DNA from: Paenibacillus sp. HW567
GTDB lineage: Bacteria > Bacillota > Bacilli > Paenibacillales > Paenibacillaceae
Length of the DNA stretch: 64,000 bases
Direction: 5' to 3'
NCBI RefSeq assembly: GCF_000374185.1
Contig: NZ_KB910518.1
Location: forward strand, 5,292,857-5,356,856
The first letter of the stretch is position 1. Every line of letters starts with the position of its first letter. The notes beneath the pieces were generated by a model, which saw only the letters and a program-made list of their open reading frames with translations, was not told the DNA's origin and did no database searches. Shown here in pieces: positions 63,528 through 64,000 of this stretch. A program made the translations under genes and the position numbers.

Positions 63528-63566
63528 AAAAAAAGCAGCCATCCCCTCTTGATTCGGGACGCTGCT
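63528..63566 (-). terminator. Terminator before the sigma operon
   Basis: GCAGC with GCTGC and CCC with GGG form a stem; on the minus strand TTTTTTT follows. It ends the 63660-63881 gene. Confidence 0.7.
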
Positions 63567-63659
63567 GCCTGTGTGCATGATATATTCTGAACACTTGTAT
63601 GTATAGTCTCAGCCCTTGTATGGCGCAAACTCCAGTTCAGCCTCGAAATAGACCAAACC

Positions 63660-63881
63660 TTAGGCGCCCTGGTCATGCATGAACAATCTTGCATCGGCCA
63701 CTGGTGTCTGCATAATAATCAGCTCTTCGTCAATTTTCGCTTCCTGCAAGTAACTTATCACCAGTTCTACCGCCATAACCGGAGAAATACTGTCTAACAA
63801 GCATTTGTCCACATGTGCATAAGTAGAAATACCCTGCTTTCTCTGCCAACTTACCCACAAGTCCGCTTCATTTGAATGCAC
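63660..63881 (-). CDS. Hypothetical protein, up to 73 aa
   Basis: Possible start GTG 63881, without a clear ribosome site, so the true start may be further in. Mixed alpha/beta text (GISTYAHVDKCLLDSIS, VMAVELVISYLQEAKIDEELI). No family recognised. It is between the rRNA terminator and a good terminator of its own. Confidence 0.4.
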   Translation of the reverse strand: MHSNEADLWVSWQRKQGISTYAHVDKCLLDSISPVMAVELVISYLQEAKIDEELIIMQTPVADARLFMHDQGA

Positions 63882-63891
63882 ACAAATTAAA

Positions 63892-63921
63892 AAGCCATTG
63901 TCGATGGCTCAACAATGGCTT
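63892..63921 (-). terminator. rRNA operon terminator
   Basis: AAGCCATTG (63892-63900) and CAATGGCTT (63913-63921) form a perfect 9-bp stem; TTTTT follows on the minus strand. It lies just past the 5S rRNA. Confidence 0.85.
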
Positions 63922-63925
63922 CATG

Positions 63926-64000
63926 CTGCTTGGCGGCGTCCTACTCTCCCAGGACCCTTCGGTCCAAGTACCATCGGCGCTGGAGGGCTTAACGGTCGTG
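63926..64000 (-). rRNA. 5S ribosomal RNA, 3' part
   Basis: The minus strand reads the 3' two thirds of 5S rRNA (CAGCGCCGATGGTACTTGG, GGGAGAGTAGGACGCCGCC, CAAGC). The 5' part lies beyond the right edge. It marks the end of an rRNA operon transcribed leftward. Confidence 0.95.

Noticed and set aside
1..64000. CRISPR array
   Set aside because: No regular 24-40 bp repeats with unique spacers; the only tandem repeat has 84-bp units without spacers.

Overview
The window looks like chromosomal DNA of a Paenibacillus-type Firmicute. The purine genes are in the Firmicute order purE-K-B-C-S-Q-L-F-M-N-H-D behind a guanine-class riboswitch. The gene pair dgkB and rlmD-like is as in Bacillus yerQ/yefA, and YerC, YerB, Spo0E-like and an AloR/AloP-like peptide system are present. 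Shine-Dalgarno sequences are strong and many starts are TTG or GTG. The right edge carries the 3' end of a 5S rRNA gene on the minus strand. All calls come from reading the sequence; no database search was run.

Layout. (1) 1-2150: a small minus-strand cluster of uncharacterised, immunity-sized proteins, with one gene and its leader duplicated; the left copy runs off the window. (2) 2151-3140: a dihydrouridine synthase. (3) 3230-20086: an AT-rich accessory region. Four remnants of the 3' end of an RNA m5U methyltransferase gene lie in one orientation, the last inside the intact gene at 20019-21575, and they divide the region into modules: (a) a kinase-like phosphotransferase, then TetR with a divergent ketopantoate-reductase-like gene; (b) an HSP90-like ATPase with a TPR partner; (c) a leaderless subtilase next to a leaderless phospholipase-A2-like protein with a decayed second copy, a glutaredoxin, a YvrJ-like peptide, an odd tRNA-Cys-like gene, a split SigO/RsoA-like sigma factor, a decayed Nudix gene, an esterase, and a stretch where minus-strand genes are each followed by the same ~85-bp repeat, recalling integron cassettes. 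(4) 20019-35000: core genes (RNA methyltransferase, dgkB, sirohydrochlorin chelatase, yerC, corA, pit with its DUF47 partner, yerB, ilvA) and small hypothetical genes. (5) 35200-39300: a Spo0E-like phosphatase, an AloR-like receptor with an overlapping 39-residue pro-peptide gene, and a BAAT-type acyl hydrolase with a MarR regulator. (6) 40889-56045: the complete pur operon with riboswitch, interrupted between purM and purF and between purC and purB by dispersed palindromic repeats. (7) 56223-64000: UspA, DUF1294, MFS transporter, TopB, acyl-ACP thioesterase, an ECF sigma/DUF4179 pair, and the end of an rRNA operon.

Most unusual: the cassette-like repeats carrying a CdiI-like gene; the serial methyltransferase-tail junctions; the subtilase/PLA2 pair; the tRNA-Cys-like gene beside a split sigma factor; and a pur-operon palindrome whose stem covaries between two copies. 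No integrase, transposase or CRISPR array was recognised in the window.
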